Shown piece after piece: positions 33,027 to 42,709 of a DNA stretch of 51,727 bases. The DNA is from Candidatus Omnitrophota bacterium (GTDB taxonomy: Bacteria; Omnitrophota; Gorgyraeia; Zapsychrales; Fredricksoniimonadaceae). The notes under the pieces were generated by a model. The model saw nothing but the letters and a program-made list of their open reading frames with translations, was not told the DNA's origin and did not search any database. The DNA lies in contig PEAF01000008.1 in assembly GCA_002753465.1 (NCBI GenBank), forward strand, positions 1-51,727, written 5' to 3'. Each line of letters starts with the position of its first letter. Positions within the stretch are counted from its first letter, which is position 1. Both the position numbers and the translations under genes were made by a program.

Positions 33027-36000
33027 CTATAATTGCACAAAATCCATGGCTGAATTTATCTTTTGCTGACCTATAATGACCGGCACAAGGCCTTTAATAA
33101 TATCGGTAGCATTCATCGGCATATCCGCAGCTGTACCCGGCGCCTGATCCGCACCAAGCTTCTTACCGGTAAGGTCAAGATCGATACCACCAACCGCCGC
33201 ATTGTCAACCTGAGCCATCTTGATCAACTCTTCCCGTGTACCGCCATTGTTCAGGAAAAGCATCATCAACACGCCTTCAAGGTCCAGCCTTTCTTCATCC
33301 CCGTGCTTTTGAAGCATGGCGCGCACATCATATTTCTGGGACAAATTGGCCACAGCCTCATTCAAACTGCTGATCGTTTTCTCATCCAGAACGATCCAGG
33401 AATAATACACCCTTTGGAAGAAAGCCTTCAGCCCGTGTCCACCTGAATCGGAGCTGTTTTGATAACCCGCACGGTGCCACGCCTTGGAGCCAGGGAACAT
33501 TTTCTTATGCTTCAAAAGCCTTATCAGAAATCTCGACTCTTTGATCCAGTTCGTGTTAGGGTCTCTTAATGTAGACCCCGACCCTTCAGCGTAATAGCTG
33601 CCCACATCCTGCTGATACCAGCGCCAAACAGCATCACCCTTGGCCAGCGCTACCGCGCGCCCAGAAAGATCTTCGGCATTTTGCTCCAGCGTGATCCGAT
33701 AATTCCTGCCCTTATCCACCAACAGCTCAACCATGCCTTCCTGTGACCTGCTGAATGACAAATTATTCTTTAAAATATTATTGATATCCCTCTCGATCGC
33801 ATACGTCTTCCCGGGTTTCTTAACAGGATACGCATCTATCACGGTACTAACCTTATTCCCTATATAGTCATTGAAATCCTTAATGCTGAGCGAATGCCAT
33901 TCCGGCGCATATCCCCCCAAACTCTCCAAGCGCCCACCATTGGACATCTTAACCGTAAAGCTGGCGCCTGGCGCCCCCTGAAGAATATCCGCATCGCCCT
34001 TAACCCTGATCTCGAACGGATTGGAATTGGGCGCGAAAACAATGTTTTTCAGGAATGGGCCCGGCGCCCCGTTAAGATAAGCGCTCGACTGATAAAATAC
34101 CTGCGGCTTAGCCTGACGGACATAGGCCCAAAGCGCCGGATTTTCATATTCCCAGTTAACACGCTCACCGCCTTCAGGGAACGTGATCGTGAATTCCAAA
34201 GGCACATCCTTGGTCACCAGCGCAGGATAATTCAGATACGCCATCCCGGCCGTCGACAACTTCTTGTATTTCTCGACCAGACTGGCCATCTTCACTAAAA
34301 GCCCTTCAATGTCATCAACGCTTTTCACATCCAAAAATTGCGCATTCTTCGACCCATCCTCATAGGATTCTTTAAACAACATCGGACCAAAACCGTTGGC
34401 GATGGGTAAAAACACATCTTCCCGCGCGCCGTTAACAACAACATCCATGGCCGCCATTTTATCCATCAGCAATTTATGGATCGTGTTCGTCGCCACCTCA
34501 AGCTTGACCGCTTCTTTTTCTTTGACCGTATTGTTCTTGCTGATCCTTTTTAATAAAGCATGCGTTGCCGTCAAGGCCAGCGGCTCAGCGTCGGCAAACT
34601 TACGCGTGATGTCTTCTCTTAATTTATCAGAATCGAAATCAAGGTCAGGGATCACCATGTCAGTCAACTCGACCACCAACTCTTCCTGACGCGGCAAAAG
34701 GACCTTACCCACGTGGATGATCTCATCCTCATCCATGATATCTTCAGCAACGATCGCCAGCCGGTCGCCGGCAACAAAAACTTTGCCGCCAACCTCAAGC
34801 TTCCCTGAACCCTCCCGGACGACTTTAGCTATTTTATTCGCGGCCAGTGATACGGCGGGGATCAACCCTTCTGCGGCGATCCTGGCCAAATGCATATCAG
34901 AATCACCATAAGTCGTGATCATCCCGTTGACCTGACCGCTAACCAAAGCTTTTAAAAGGCCTGGCTGATTAAAATCATCCGAAACCAGAACAATACGGCC
35001 TTTCTTGAGCGGATCCTGATTCAAGGCCTTGACCTGATCAATATCAAACGCCAAAAATCCATCCACCGCGCCTGCTGATAATCCGATCGACTGCGCATCC
35101 AGCACATCAAAGGTAGCGCCAGACTTGATCTGACCTACCGAGCGCATCAATTTACCTTCCGGCAAGGGGACCACATTGCGGGCAATACGCCCGTCATCCG
35201 CCATCCGCATATAAACCAGTGTCTGCATGCTCGGCGGAATAAACTGCTTGTTGACCTGAACGATATAAAGCTGGCCCTTCTCGACAATGAACTCGATCTC
35301 GACCGGCCAACCGTGGTAAGCCTCAAGCCTTTCAGCTTTCTCTTTGAGCAAGGCATAAAGATTGCCTTCCTGCCGTCTGAGCCAGGAAAAATGTTTAGGC
35401 ACATTAGTCGCTTCCCAGTCCCCGTTACGGAGCTTCTCCGGTGCCATCTGGACGCCGTATGAACCTGACATTAAGAACTTCCCCGTCATAGGGCTTCTGG
35501 AACGCATCACACCACTGCCGCTTTCCGCACCAAGGTCGCCAAAGACCTCTTGCTGGACAACGATCGCCGGACCGGATGACATGGCAGCCTGCCTGTCAGG
35601 AAAAACACCTTCCGCAACAAGGATGTCCAGCACTTCGCGCGCTTCCTGGGTCTGCAAATATTCCTGCGCCTGAGGCGAATCCCAGATATCGTAGATCCTC
35701 ATGATGCTCTCAACAACTTCCTGCGGCGTCGTCACTTTTTTATCCGTAGGCAATACTCCGGGCATATTGATCGTACCCGCCGCCCTCACCGCCAAACTGC
35801 CTTTACCCTGCAAGACACCCTGTATCTTCGGGCTCTGCCAGAGCACGGCGACAACCTTATCCAAAGAGATCTTGCCGGCACGGTAATCTTTGTAAAGATC
35901 CGCAGAAAGGATCTCAAATGGCGGGATCCTGTCTTTAAGAACTTCATTGTTCTCCACCAGATGCCACCCCTTATTACCCATCTTCGGGCGATTATTCGCG

Positions 36001-37136
36001 TTGAGCACATCAACTAAATAATCTTCGGCTTTCTGAGCACCGTCCACGCGGCGCGTATTCACATCGATCACATTCAAGGCCCCGTCAAACAGCGGACTGA
36101 CGACCAGCGGCGTCGTATGGAATGCCTGCGCCATATTCGGCCCGAGGTCCAGACCACCTGAGAAGTATTTGCGCGGCAAAGCCGATCCCTGATCATCCGC
36201 CTCATCACGGATAAAATCGAACACGCCCTTTTTATACGCGTCGACATAGCGCGCGTACACCGCCTGCGCTAATGCCTTATCCTCGGTCGCCACACCCGGC
36301 GTTTTACCCTGATCGACATAAGACGCGGCCACAGCACCCTGATGAAAACGGCGCTTGTACCAGGCCGCCAGGATAAGCGAATGATAGATCTGACGCACGC
36401 GGGCAAAATGCGCGCCTGTATTGACTTCACGCTCCAGTTCCGGAATGACCACCTGACGGAAAACATCATTGATCAAGATGCGCTGCCCATTAGCCGCTTC
36501 GCCTGCGTTGATACCCTGAGACTTAAGCAACAGATAATCTTCCTCGACCATGACCTTAAGGGTGGCCTTGCTGATGACCGCCACATGATCTTTTTCCTGG
36601 ACCATAATATCGCCGGGAGTGATCCAGACCTTATTCATCACATCCAACGGGATATCATTGGTGCCGAATTCACGCTGGGCCCGCGCATACACGCGGTTCC
36701 AGAATTCTTTGCCCTGTACGCCATCCGGATAAAGCAAGGATGATGCCAGCTGTTTCAACAAATAATCCTGCGCTAAAAGATCCCGCCCCATCTCTGTGTC
36801 CGCGAGCACCAAGGGCACAATGCGGTCCTTCTCGATGGGCGAAAGGTTGACCCAGATATCTTTCTCGGGGACCGTGAGCGCTGTCAGGAAATAACGCAGG
36901 CTGCGATCCGTCTCTTCAGCCACGACCGGACCCTGGGCTTCCTCCATCAGGAATTGAAAATGATACGCATCTTTAAGATCAACACGCAATCCCTGAAACA
37001 AGGCAGGGCGCAGATCTGGGCTGGAACTGACCATGGCACCAGGCACAGGCAACCACCCCAGCTCAAAACTGTGCGCCGGCACAGATCCAAGCAAAAAGCA
37101 GAAAACCATGATTGAAGCAATGATCTTTTTTATCAT
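33027..37136 (-). CDS. large secreted modular protein A: N-module, degenerate PPDK-like centre, GGID tail
   Basis: 1369 residues from the ATG at 37136 (AAAGG upstream). Signal peptide about 1-22. The shared N-module (about 23-328) shows VNLSPIEKDRIVP, EMGRDLLAQDYLLKQL, NKVWITPGD and PRKYFSGG. The centre resembles pyruvate phosphate dikinase: an ATP-grasp-like part (about 385-635, SLAVRAAGTINMPG, IEFIVEKGQLYIVQVNK) and a swivelling phosphohistidine domain (about 650-775) with H749 in DSDMHLARI. The ATP-grasp arginine of the usual LQTR is N629 here, so the kinase part may be inactive. The last 54 residues are the GGID tail. Exported PPDK-like enzymes have no obvious ATP supply. Confidence 0.72.
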   Translation of the reverse strand: MIKKIIASIMVFCFLLGSVPAHSFELGWLPVPGAMVSSSPDLRPALFQGLRVDLKDAYHFQFLMEEAQGPVVAEETDRSLRYFLTALTVPEKDIWVNLSPIEKDRIVPLVLADTEMGRDLLAQDYLLKQLASSLLYPDGVQGKEFWNRVYARAQREFGTNDIPLDVMNKVWITPGDIMVQEKDHVAVISKATLKVMVEEDYLLLKSQGINAGEAANGQRILINDVFRQVVIPELEREVNTGAHFARVRQIYHSLILAAWYKRRFHQGAVAASYVDQGKTPGVATEDKALAQAVYARYVDAYKKGVFDFIRDEADDQGSALPRKYFSGGLDLGPNMAQAFHTTPLVVSPLFDGALNVIDVNTRRVDGAQKAEDYLVDVLNANNRPKMGNKGWHLVENNEVLKDRIPPFEILSADLYKDYRAGKISLDKVVAVLWQSPKIQGVLQGKGSLAVRAAGTINMPGVLPTDKKVTTPQEVVESIMRIYDIWDSPQAQEYLQTQEAREVLDILVAEGVFPDRQAAMSSGPAIVVQQEVFGDLGAESGSGVMRSRSPMTGKFLMSGSYGVQMAPEKLRNGDWEATNVPKHFSWLRRQEGNLYALLKEKAERLEAYHGWPVEIEFIVEKGQLYIVQVNKQFIPPSMQTLVYMRMADDGRIARNVVPLPEGKLMRSVGQIKSGATFDVLDAQSIGLSAGAVDGFLAFDIDQVKALNQDPLKKGRIVLVSDDFNQPGLLKALVSGQVNGMITTYGDSDMHLARIAAEGLIPAVSLAANKIAKVVREGSGKLEVGGKVFVAGDRLAIVAEDIMDEDEIIHVGKVLLPRQEELVVELTDMVIPDLDFDSDKLREDITRKFADAEPLALTATHALLKRISKNNTVKEKEAVKLEVATNTIHKLLMDKMAAMDVVVNGAREDVFLPIANGFGPMLFKESYEDGSKNAQFLDVKSVDDIEGLLVKMASLVEKYKKLSTAGMAYLNYPALVTKDVPLEFTITFPEGGERVNWEYENPALWAYVRQAKPQVFYQSSAYLNGAPGPFLKNIVFAPNSNPFEIRVKGDADILQGAPGASFTVKMSNGGRLESLGGYAPEWHSLSIKDFNDYIGNKVSTVIDAYPVKKPGKTYAIERDINNILKNNLSFSRSQEGMVELLVDKGRNYRITLEQNAEDLSGRAVALAKGDAVWRWYQQDVGSYYAEGSGSTLRDPNTNWIKESRFLIRLLKHKKMFPGSKAWHRAGYQNSSDSGGHGLKAFFQRVYYSWIVLDEKTISSLNEAVANLSQKYDVRAMLQKHGDEERLDLEGVLMMLFLNNGGTREELIKMAQVDNAAVGGIDLDLTGKKLGADQAPGTAADMPMNATDIIKGLVPVIIGQQKINSAMDFVQL
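33030..33191 (-). other. GGID C-terminal tail of protein A
   Basis: Last 54 residues, beginning GGIDLDLTGKKLG and ending in a hydrophobic stretch with LVPVIIGQQKI. It is the most divergent of the four tails but keeps the GGIDL opening and the GLVPVI core. Confidence 0.6.
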
Positions 37137-37232
37137 AGTTACCTTTATAACGTACAAATCCCTATATAAATATAAACTATTATTGTGCGTAAAGATAGGG
37201 TGGCAGGACAAATAGAAGAAAATGGTTTCTAA

Positions 37233-39935
37233 TCAAAAATTGGCTTCAACCCCTTCATTCTTTTCTAAAAGACCAAGAAATACAGGAATCGTAGTTGTTA
37301 TTGGGCTAATATCAATAATGACTGGAGTGAGGCCCAAGGCGTTTTGAAATTGTAATATTTTGGCTGGATCAAACTTAATCTGAACACCTTGACCGGAACG
37401 CTTAACTTCAACTGCTATTTTATCACGCGTAAGGTCAATGCCGCCCTTGATATTACCCATCGACTTATCAGACTGATCCGTAACCTGTTTCGTAAGAATA
37501 TCATGCAGAAAATGTTTCTCAAGGTTTGCCGTAAAAGCAAGCTTCTTATCATCTCCCTTCTCTAGTTGGATGAATTTCTCTGTGGCGGCTTGATTGAGCT
37601 CTTCCAGCCGCTGAACCGTATATTCCAGCTTAATACTCCCATCCTCGTTCAAATACGGCACTAGAAATGCTTTCCTGTAAGAGGGAATATCGATCCCATA
37701 ACTGGCGTCCTGCGCTATTCCAACCTCCTCCAAAACATTAGCATCAGCTTTAAATAAACGGTTCCTATCGCCATCTATAACCACAAAAGAACCTTCCTCA
37801 AGTTTTTCACCATTAAGAAGGACAATGCCCTGACCATCTCCAGTGAGACGCCACTCCAAAGCCTCCATATTGATCAATGAAGATATCCCTGCCAGGCGCG
37901 TCAAAACAGCCTCATGGGAAGAACTATTGCCATAATTCGTAATCAACCCGGACTGCGGATAATCAAATATCACCGAAAGAATTTCCTCCTGATTGGTTTT
38001 GTTCGCTACAAAAATAATCGGCTTTCCTTCACGCATCAGCTTACGGGCAATTTCTACATTCCAAACAAGGCGCCCCTGCATGGCGCCCGGCGTTGTGCTG
38101 CCAGCCTTAGCAAGGCCATCAGCCCTAATAGCATCTTTAACTTTATAAAGCTTTCTTGCCCCCAACTTCTGCTGCAATCTTTCCACTTGCGGAATGGCGC
38201 GGGCTTCCGTGATCTTGGCTTCGGCCAATAACTGCTGTAAATAATTTATTTCTGCCTGTGGCGCAAAGCTGATCTTACGCGTCTGAACAAAATATAACTT
38301 GCCGTCGTTAACCACGAACTCGACCTCTTGTGGACCAGCATCTTTCTCGAGTTTTTCGCCAGCCTCCAGCAGTTGACGGTAAATATCCGGTGCCGCTTGC
38401 GCAAGTGTGCTGATATCATTACCCTTTTCACCACCCGTCATCAATTCATCACCCGTGGCATTTTCCAGATAATTGCCAAAGAGCCCTGGCGCATTGGTAT
38501 TCGGATTGCGTGTCGAAAGAACGCCAGCCCCGTAAAATGGCAAGGAAGGAGCAGCTTGGCGTTGTTCTTCATATTTCCTGTCCGGAAATCCTCGATCACC
38601 GCGAATTGTCTTGTAACCAAGCTCTCTTTGCTGAATGATAATAGGAAGATCATAAACATCAGCCATCCCCTCCCGCTGACGATACGCCTTAGCTGCCGGC
38701 GAATCCCAGGCCTGGGCGACTTCACGGATCACATGGATCAAACCACTATTGCCTTCCGGGATTGTTTCAAGAACTCCAGGCATGGAACGTTTCGGGTTAC
38801 TCCTTACCATAAGCGGCAAGAATGGATCAGCCATAATATCTTTCAACTTGCTTCGTAATAATTTAATGTACCCTTCCTGCTCAAGATCAGAACCCGCAAG
38901 AATATCCTTAACAAGCTCTTCAGAAAGCACGATCCCCGGAGGATACGGCAACCCCAGGCGCTCAAATACTAAAAACCCTGCCTCTTTATTCCCCATCTGC
39001 GAAACATAAGATCCTTTCCCTAGAATCCTGACACCCAGATCCACCTTATCCTTAAGCTCCAATGAATGCAAAAGCACCCCGCCACCCTGCAAATAAAACT
39101 GAACAAAATCGCCTGAATCTTTTGGCACATAAATATAGGTGTTGTTATTACGTTCGGCATAATGCCGGCCAGGCTCTTCATTGACAACCGTTTGATTCTT
39201 CATGTAAACACCGGTGATCCCGAATTTATCTTGAAGAATATTGATAAGAGGATCATCTTGTATAACATCACCCGTGTCAGGTAATACCTTGCCGGCATTG
39301 AGGGATGCTTCCAGTGTTTCAATGCGCCCCTCGACTGTTCCTTCCGACTTAACAAATAATTTCCTCAAAGATCCATCCTCAGAAAATTCAGGCGTCGATC
39401 GATATTGCTTAGGATCCACAAATATTCGATAATAAAGATCGTACACGGACTTCAAATCCAGTTGCGCACTGACCTTCATAGCTGTGTTAATTATTTGAAG
39501 CAAACGATCATCGACAACAGGCTCAGAGATTCCAGCCTGTTTAAGTAAGCCAAGCAGATTATCTTGTGTCATTAAAGGGATCCCCATGTCTTCCAAGTTC
39601 TTCCCGGAGAATACATTCTGAAAGATCTCTTGAGGAAGACTAAAATAAAACAACAGGAACTCCCTGGCTTCATCTGGAACGATCAAGTCAATACCCATAT
39701 AATACAAATCATGCAGGTGTTCTGACTCTTGATTTGAAACTCGCTTCAACACGCGCTGATATGCGCCATTGATCCTAAATTCGTCTCTTAATATCTTAAG
39801 GAACGCACTCTCTTCACTTACGCGACTATCTAATTTTTTGTTAAACGCAAAGTCAAGTGCACCCCCAATCTGATACCTAGCTTCTATTTCTTCTCCTACA
39901 AATATATGTCCCTCCTTTCTTTTCTCTGCAATCAC
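37233..39935 (-). CDS. large modular protein B, C-terminal half: PPDK-like kinase and GGID tail (gene split by inverted repeat)
   Basis: 900 residues if it starts at the GTG at 39935. It has no signal peptide and no N-module, unlike its neighbours, and is in the same frame as the gene at 39957-42572. Residues about 43-135 and 228-300 are two copies of a repeat also found at the end of that gene. PPDK-like ATP-grasp spans about 305-555 (PLMVRSNPKRSMPGVLETI, GVLSTRNPNTNAPGLFGNYL, LYFVQTRK with R553 retained). The phosphohistidine domain (about 595-700) has TTPGAMQGRLVW and H674 in SSSHEAVLTR. A 70-residue GGID tail ends it. I read it as the back half of one protein interrupted at 39934-40009. 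Confidence 0.7.
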   Translation of the reverse strand: MIAEKRKEGHIFVGEEIEARYQIGGALDFAFNKKLDSRVSEESAFLKILRDEFRINGAYQRVLKRVSNQESEHLHDLYYMGIDLIVPDEAREFLLFYFSLPQEIFQNVFSGKNLEDMGIPLMTQDNLLGLLKQAGISEPVVDDRLLQIINTAMKVSAQLDLKSVYDLYYRIFVDPKQYRSTPEFSEDGSLRKLFVKSEGTVEGRIETLEASLNAGKVLPDTGDVIQDDPLINILQDKFGITGVYMKNQTVVNEEPGRHYAERNNNTYIYVPKDSGDFVQFYLQGGGVLLHSLELKDKVDLGVRILGKGSYVSQMGNKEAGFLVFERLGLPYPPGIVLSEELVKDILAGSDLEQEGYIKLLRSKLKDIMADPFLPLMVRSNPKRSMPGVLETIPEGNSGLIHVIREVAQAWDSPAAKAYRQREGMADVYDLPIIIQQRELGYKTIRGDRGFPDRKYEEQRQAAPSLPFYGAGVLSTRNPNTNAPGLFGNYLENATGDELMTGGEKGNDISTLAQAAPDIYRQLLEAGEKLEKDAGPQEVEFVVNDGKLYFVQTRKISFAPQAEINYLQQLLAEAKITEARAIPQVERLQQKLGARKLYKVKDAIRADGLAKAGSTTPGAMQGRLVWNVEIARKLMREGKPIIFVANKTNQEEILSVIFDYPQSGLITNYGNSSSHEAVLTRLAGISSLINMEALEWRLTGDGQGIVLLNGEKLEEGSFVVIDGDRNRLFKADANVLEEVGIAQDASYGIDIPSYRKAFLVPYLNEDGSIKLEYTVQRLEELNQAATEKFIQLEKGDDKKLAFTANLEKHFLHDILTKQVTDQSDKSMGNIKGGIDLTRDKIAVEVKRSGQGVQIKFDPAKILQFQNALGLTPVIIDISPITTTIPVFLGLLEKNEGVEANF
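37236..37445 (-). other. GGID C-terminal tail of protein B
   Basis: Last 70 residues: GGIDLTRDKIAVEVKRSG, then KFDPAKI, LGLTPVIIDISPI and a hydrophobic end. Shares the DPA and (T/V)P(V/M)I...I.PI pattern with protein C. Confidence 0.7.
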
Positions 39936-40009
39936 AGTTTCATTGAATCAAGGGGTTTAGTATTTCAAATCTGGTCGAAATACTAAACCCCTTGATTCAA
40001 TGAAACTGT
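39934..40009. repeat. perfect 33-bp inverted repeat with 10-nt loop splitting gene B
   Basis: Left arm 39934-39966 and right arm 39977-40009 are exact reverse complements (arms begin ACAGTTTCATTGAATCAAGG on the plus strand). The loop is AAATCTGGTC. No T-run follows, so it is not an ordinary terminator. Read on the minus strand, the right arm (entered first) codes YSFIESRGLVF in frame, while the left arm brings in TAA and TGA. Deleting one 33-bp arm (11 codons) leaves an open frame through both halves of B. Confidence 0.95.
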
Positions 40010-42572
40010 AAAGACTCTGAAAGTTCGAATCCATTCTTAATTCATTTTCAATAGCACGGTTAACACCCCGATTAATGAACAATGGCTTCAAAACTTGCTC
40101 GACAACTTTTTCACCCAACAATAAATACATTTCAATAAAAGACGCATACCCCTCTGGCACAACCAAATAATCATCTCCCGCCACTTCATAGAAATGTCTG
40201 CCAGGGTAATCCTCGGCGTGGCGCTCTTGTTCCACATAACCACCGGCAATACCATACTTATCCTTAAGTTGACTCAGAAATGGATGCGCGTCAGTACGCT
40301 TCACGTAAGGGTCAAACTTGTCATCAGAAGTCTGATAACTTTCAAATTGCTTTCTATCACCAATATGAAAACGCCCCTCTTCATCACGAAGCTTCTTTTT
40401 CATTCTTGCTGCCCAAAATTCGGTATATGCATCAGCTAATGCTTTCTTATCATAATCTTTATTTAGCCGACTAAAAACCGAAGTAATCGCTTCCACCTTT
40501 TTCTTACTGTAATTTAATACTAAATTCTCAAGTACGAGTATCCTCGGATCCTCTTTCATGTCCGGTGTCAGTTCCTTATTATGAATTGTATTTAATCCAT
40601 TAACCGTAAGATACTGATTCACACGGCTGACTTCTTCACTTGGAACTTTAAATTCATAATATGTTCGATAAAGCGTATGATGCTCCCACCTGCCTGCAAC
40701 ATCTACCGTTTGCGAATGGACCGTGGGATGAAAACCTGCCAATTGTAATTTATCAATAATTGTAAGATCGGGTTCCCTGAGCCCATCTGAAGGGAGATTA
40801 TAGGTACGCTCGATTTCCTTCCCAAACTCTGAGCTTCTAACTTTCCATACCCGTTCACGGGATTCTGTTATGTACCTTTCAATGATAAATATAACCTTCT
40901 CTTCGATCGTCGCACTTTTTATGAGAGTAGAAAGTCTTTCAATCCTTTCAAACAACTGAGAATTCCGATAGTAATACGATTCATCATTAATAAATATGTA
41001 CAGCTCGGCTATTTCATCGATAGTAATGTTTGTGCTCTCAATTAAGAGATCAATAACAGCATAATCATAAAGATGATTGTAAAGATTGCGGCCTTTGAAA
41101 AGACCCAATTCAAGCTTAAACAAAACTAAAAGAGCATCCTTAATCCATGGCTTTTTTATTGCCTTTAAGATATCAAAAATATCCCTCCTGATATTAAATG
41201 GCTCCCTGAAATCAGTTGTTTGCTTCTTTAGAACATCTTCAAGCATAGGAATAGTCTTCACATCAAGGTCTTTTATTAAAACACTCTTTGCCAAGTTAAT
41301 ATCTTCACCCATTTCCTGGCGGACAACGACAGTAAGCGCTTGACTGATCCTTTCAATCTTTTCCGGAGCAACATTCTGTTCGTTCTCCGCGTCCATCGAG
41401 GCATCCACACTCACTAAATCAGCCTTAACAACCATCGCCCTATCAGAAATGCCTTCCGGCAACTGGGACCTGTCAGTAGTTCTTGATAGCACTTCTCTTG
41501 TCCTATACAAACCAGCCCCCCCGGAAAAATACTTCCGCGGCACGCTTTGCTTTGTGACTGGATCAATATCTTCCTTAATGTAGTTGTAAGCCCCCTTTTT
41601 GAACGCCTCAACATACTGCGCCCAGATCTTTTCCCTGGCGGCCTTATCAACAATATCAACACCGCCAACTTTCTGCTGATCAACATAGGCTTTGCCAAAA
41701 ATGGTATCTTTAATCTTGTCCTTGAACCAAATCGCCAGAATGAGTGAATGATAAACCTGCCGCAACTGCGCGAAATTCTTGCCGTCATTGACTTCTTTTT
41801 CAAGGATCGGGATCACAACCTCACGGATGATCTCTGATCCAAGATTATGGCTGTCCTGATCCTTTACCGTAACCACGGCGCTACCCTGGTTCTTTTCAAG
41901 AGCCAGATAATCCTCCTCCAAAAGAACCTTCAAACGACTCTCAACAACATAGGCAGAATCTTTATTCTCATAAATAACTGCCTTCGCCGGAACGATCCAA
42001 ACCTTATTAAAGGTATCCACAGGAATATTTGTTGTGCCGTAACGCCGTTCCGCCTCACTGTAAACCTTGGCCCAGAACTCCTTGCCGACTTTATCCTCGG
42101 GATAGATCACTGAGGCTGTGATCTGCTTCAACAAATAATCTTGTGCCAATAAGTCACGCCCCATCTCGGTTATCCCGAAAGCATCAGGAACAATACGGTC
42201 CTTCTCATAAGGCGAGAGATTAACCCACAGATCTTTCTCGGGCACCGTAAGCGATGCAAGGAAATATTTGATCAAGCGGGAGGATTCAGATGGCAGCGAC
42301 ATTGTATGTAACGCCTTTGCCCCATCACCCTTGTCCAGGATGAAATCAAGCCGGAAGGGATTATCCGGATAAACTTTAACACCCGTCAGAAGCGGCGGAA
42401 TAAAGGCAGGGCTCAAACTCACCCTTGAGCCCGGCAGAGCCAATTGAAACACTTCCTGCGCGTGGACATAAGAAAGCGGAACGATCCCGCTGTTCAGCAA
42501 GAATGCCACAAGGGCAAAAGCCGCAATGATCCTGCGCCAGGACAAATTGTTCATTTTATTCATATGTGTCAT
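39957..42572 (-). CDS. large secreted modular protein B, N-terminal half: N-module and unrecognised centre (gene split by inverted repeat)
   Basis: 871 residues from the ATG at 42572; further in-frame ATGs lie at 42563 and 42554. The signal peptide ends near SYVHAQ. The N-module (about 40-365) is well kept: VNLSPYEKDRIVP, EMGRDLLAQDYLLKQ, IPVDTFNKVWIVP, FAQLRQVYHSLILAIWF and PRKYFSGG. The following 400 residues are AT-rich in coding sequence and unrecognised. The last 70 residues (PFLSQLKDKYGIAGGYVEQE, then DYPGRHFYE and VVPEGYASFIEMYLL) match repeats in the downstream frame. It ends at a TAA inside the inverted repeat and lacks the GGID tail its paralogs have. Confidence 0.75.
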   Translation of the reverse strand: MTHMNKMNNLSWRRIIAAFALVAFLLNSGIVPLSYVHAQEVFQLALPGSRVSLSPAFIPPLLTGVKVYPDNPFRLDFILDKGDGAKALHTMSLPSESSRLIKYFLASLTVPEKDLWVNLSPYEKDRIVPDAFGITEMGRDLLAQDYLLKQITASVIYPEDKVGKEFWAKVYSEAERRYGTTNIPVDTFNKVWIVPAKAVIYENKDSAYVVESRLKVLLEEDYLALEKNQGSAVVTVKDQDSHNLGSEIIREVVIPILEKEVNDGKNFAQLRQVYHSLILAIWFKDKIKDTIFGKAYVDQQKVGGVDIVDKAAREKIWAQYVEAFKKGAYNYIKEDIDPVTKQSVPRKYFSGGAGLYRTREVLSRTTDRSQLPEGISDRAMVVKADLVSVDASMDAENEQNVAPEKIERISQALTVVVRQEMGEDINLAKSVLIKDLDVKTIPMLEDVLKKQTTDFREPFNIRRDIFDILKAIKKPWIKDALLVLFKLELGLFKGRNLYNHLYDYAVIDLLIESTNITIDEIAELYIFINDESYYYRNSQLFERIERLSTLIKSATIEEKVIFIIERYITESRERVWKVRSSEFGKEIERTYNLPSDGLREPDLTIIDKLQLAGFHPTVHSQTVDVAGRWEHHTLYRTYYEFKVPSEEVSRVNQYLTVNGLNTIHNKELTPDMKEDPRILVLENLVLNYSKKKVEAITSVFSRLNKDYDKKALADAYTEFWAARMKKKLRDEEGRFHIGDRKQFESYQTSDDKFDPYVKRTDAHPFLSQLKDKYGIAGGYVEQERHAEDYPGRHFYEVAGDDYLVVPEGYASFIEMYLLLGEKVVEQVLKPLFINRGVNRAIENELRMDSNFQSLYSFIESRGLVFRPDLKY

Positions 42573-42659
42573 ATTGAATCCCGACAACCCAAGCCATGCT
42601 TTAAGTATAAAATATTATTACTCGCAATGCCATCTTGTCGTCGAATGAGCACCAATAAA

Positions 42660-42688
42660 AAAGCCCCGGTCAACAGCACCGGGGCTTT
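42660..42688 (-). terminator. intrinsic terminator after protein C gene
   Basis: Perfect 11-bp stem (AAAGCCCCGGT with ACCGGGGCTTT), 7-nt loop, followed on the minus strand by TTTTTTATT. It lies 21 nt after the stop of gene C, so C is transcribed apart from B. Confidence 0.93.
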
Positions 42689-42709
42689 AAAGTTAAACGA
42701 TGAACGGCT

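Noticed and set aside
39934-40009. Inverted repeat as a normal transcription terminator between two genes
   Set aside because: No T-run on either side, the stem lies within coding sequence, and both flanking frames are in phase and complementary in domain content.
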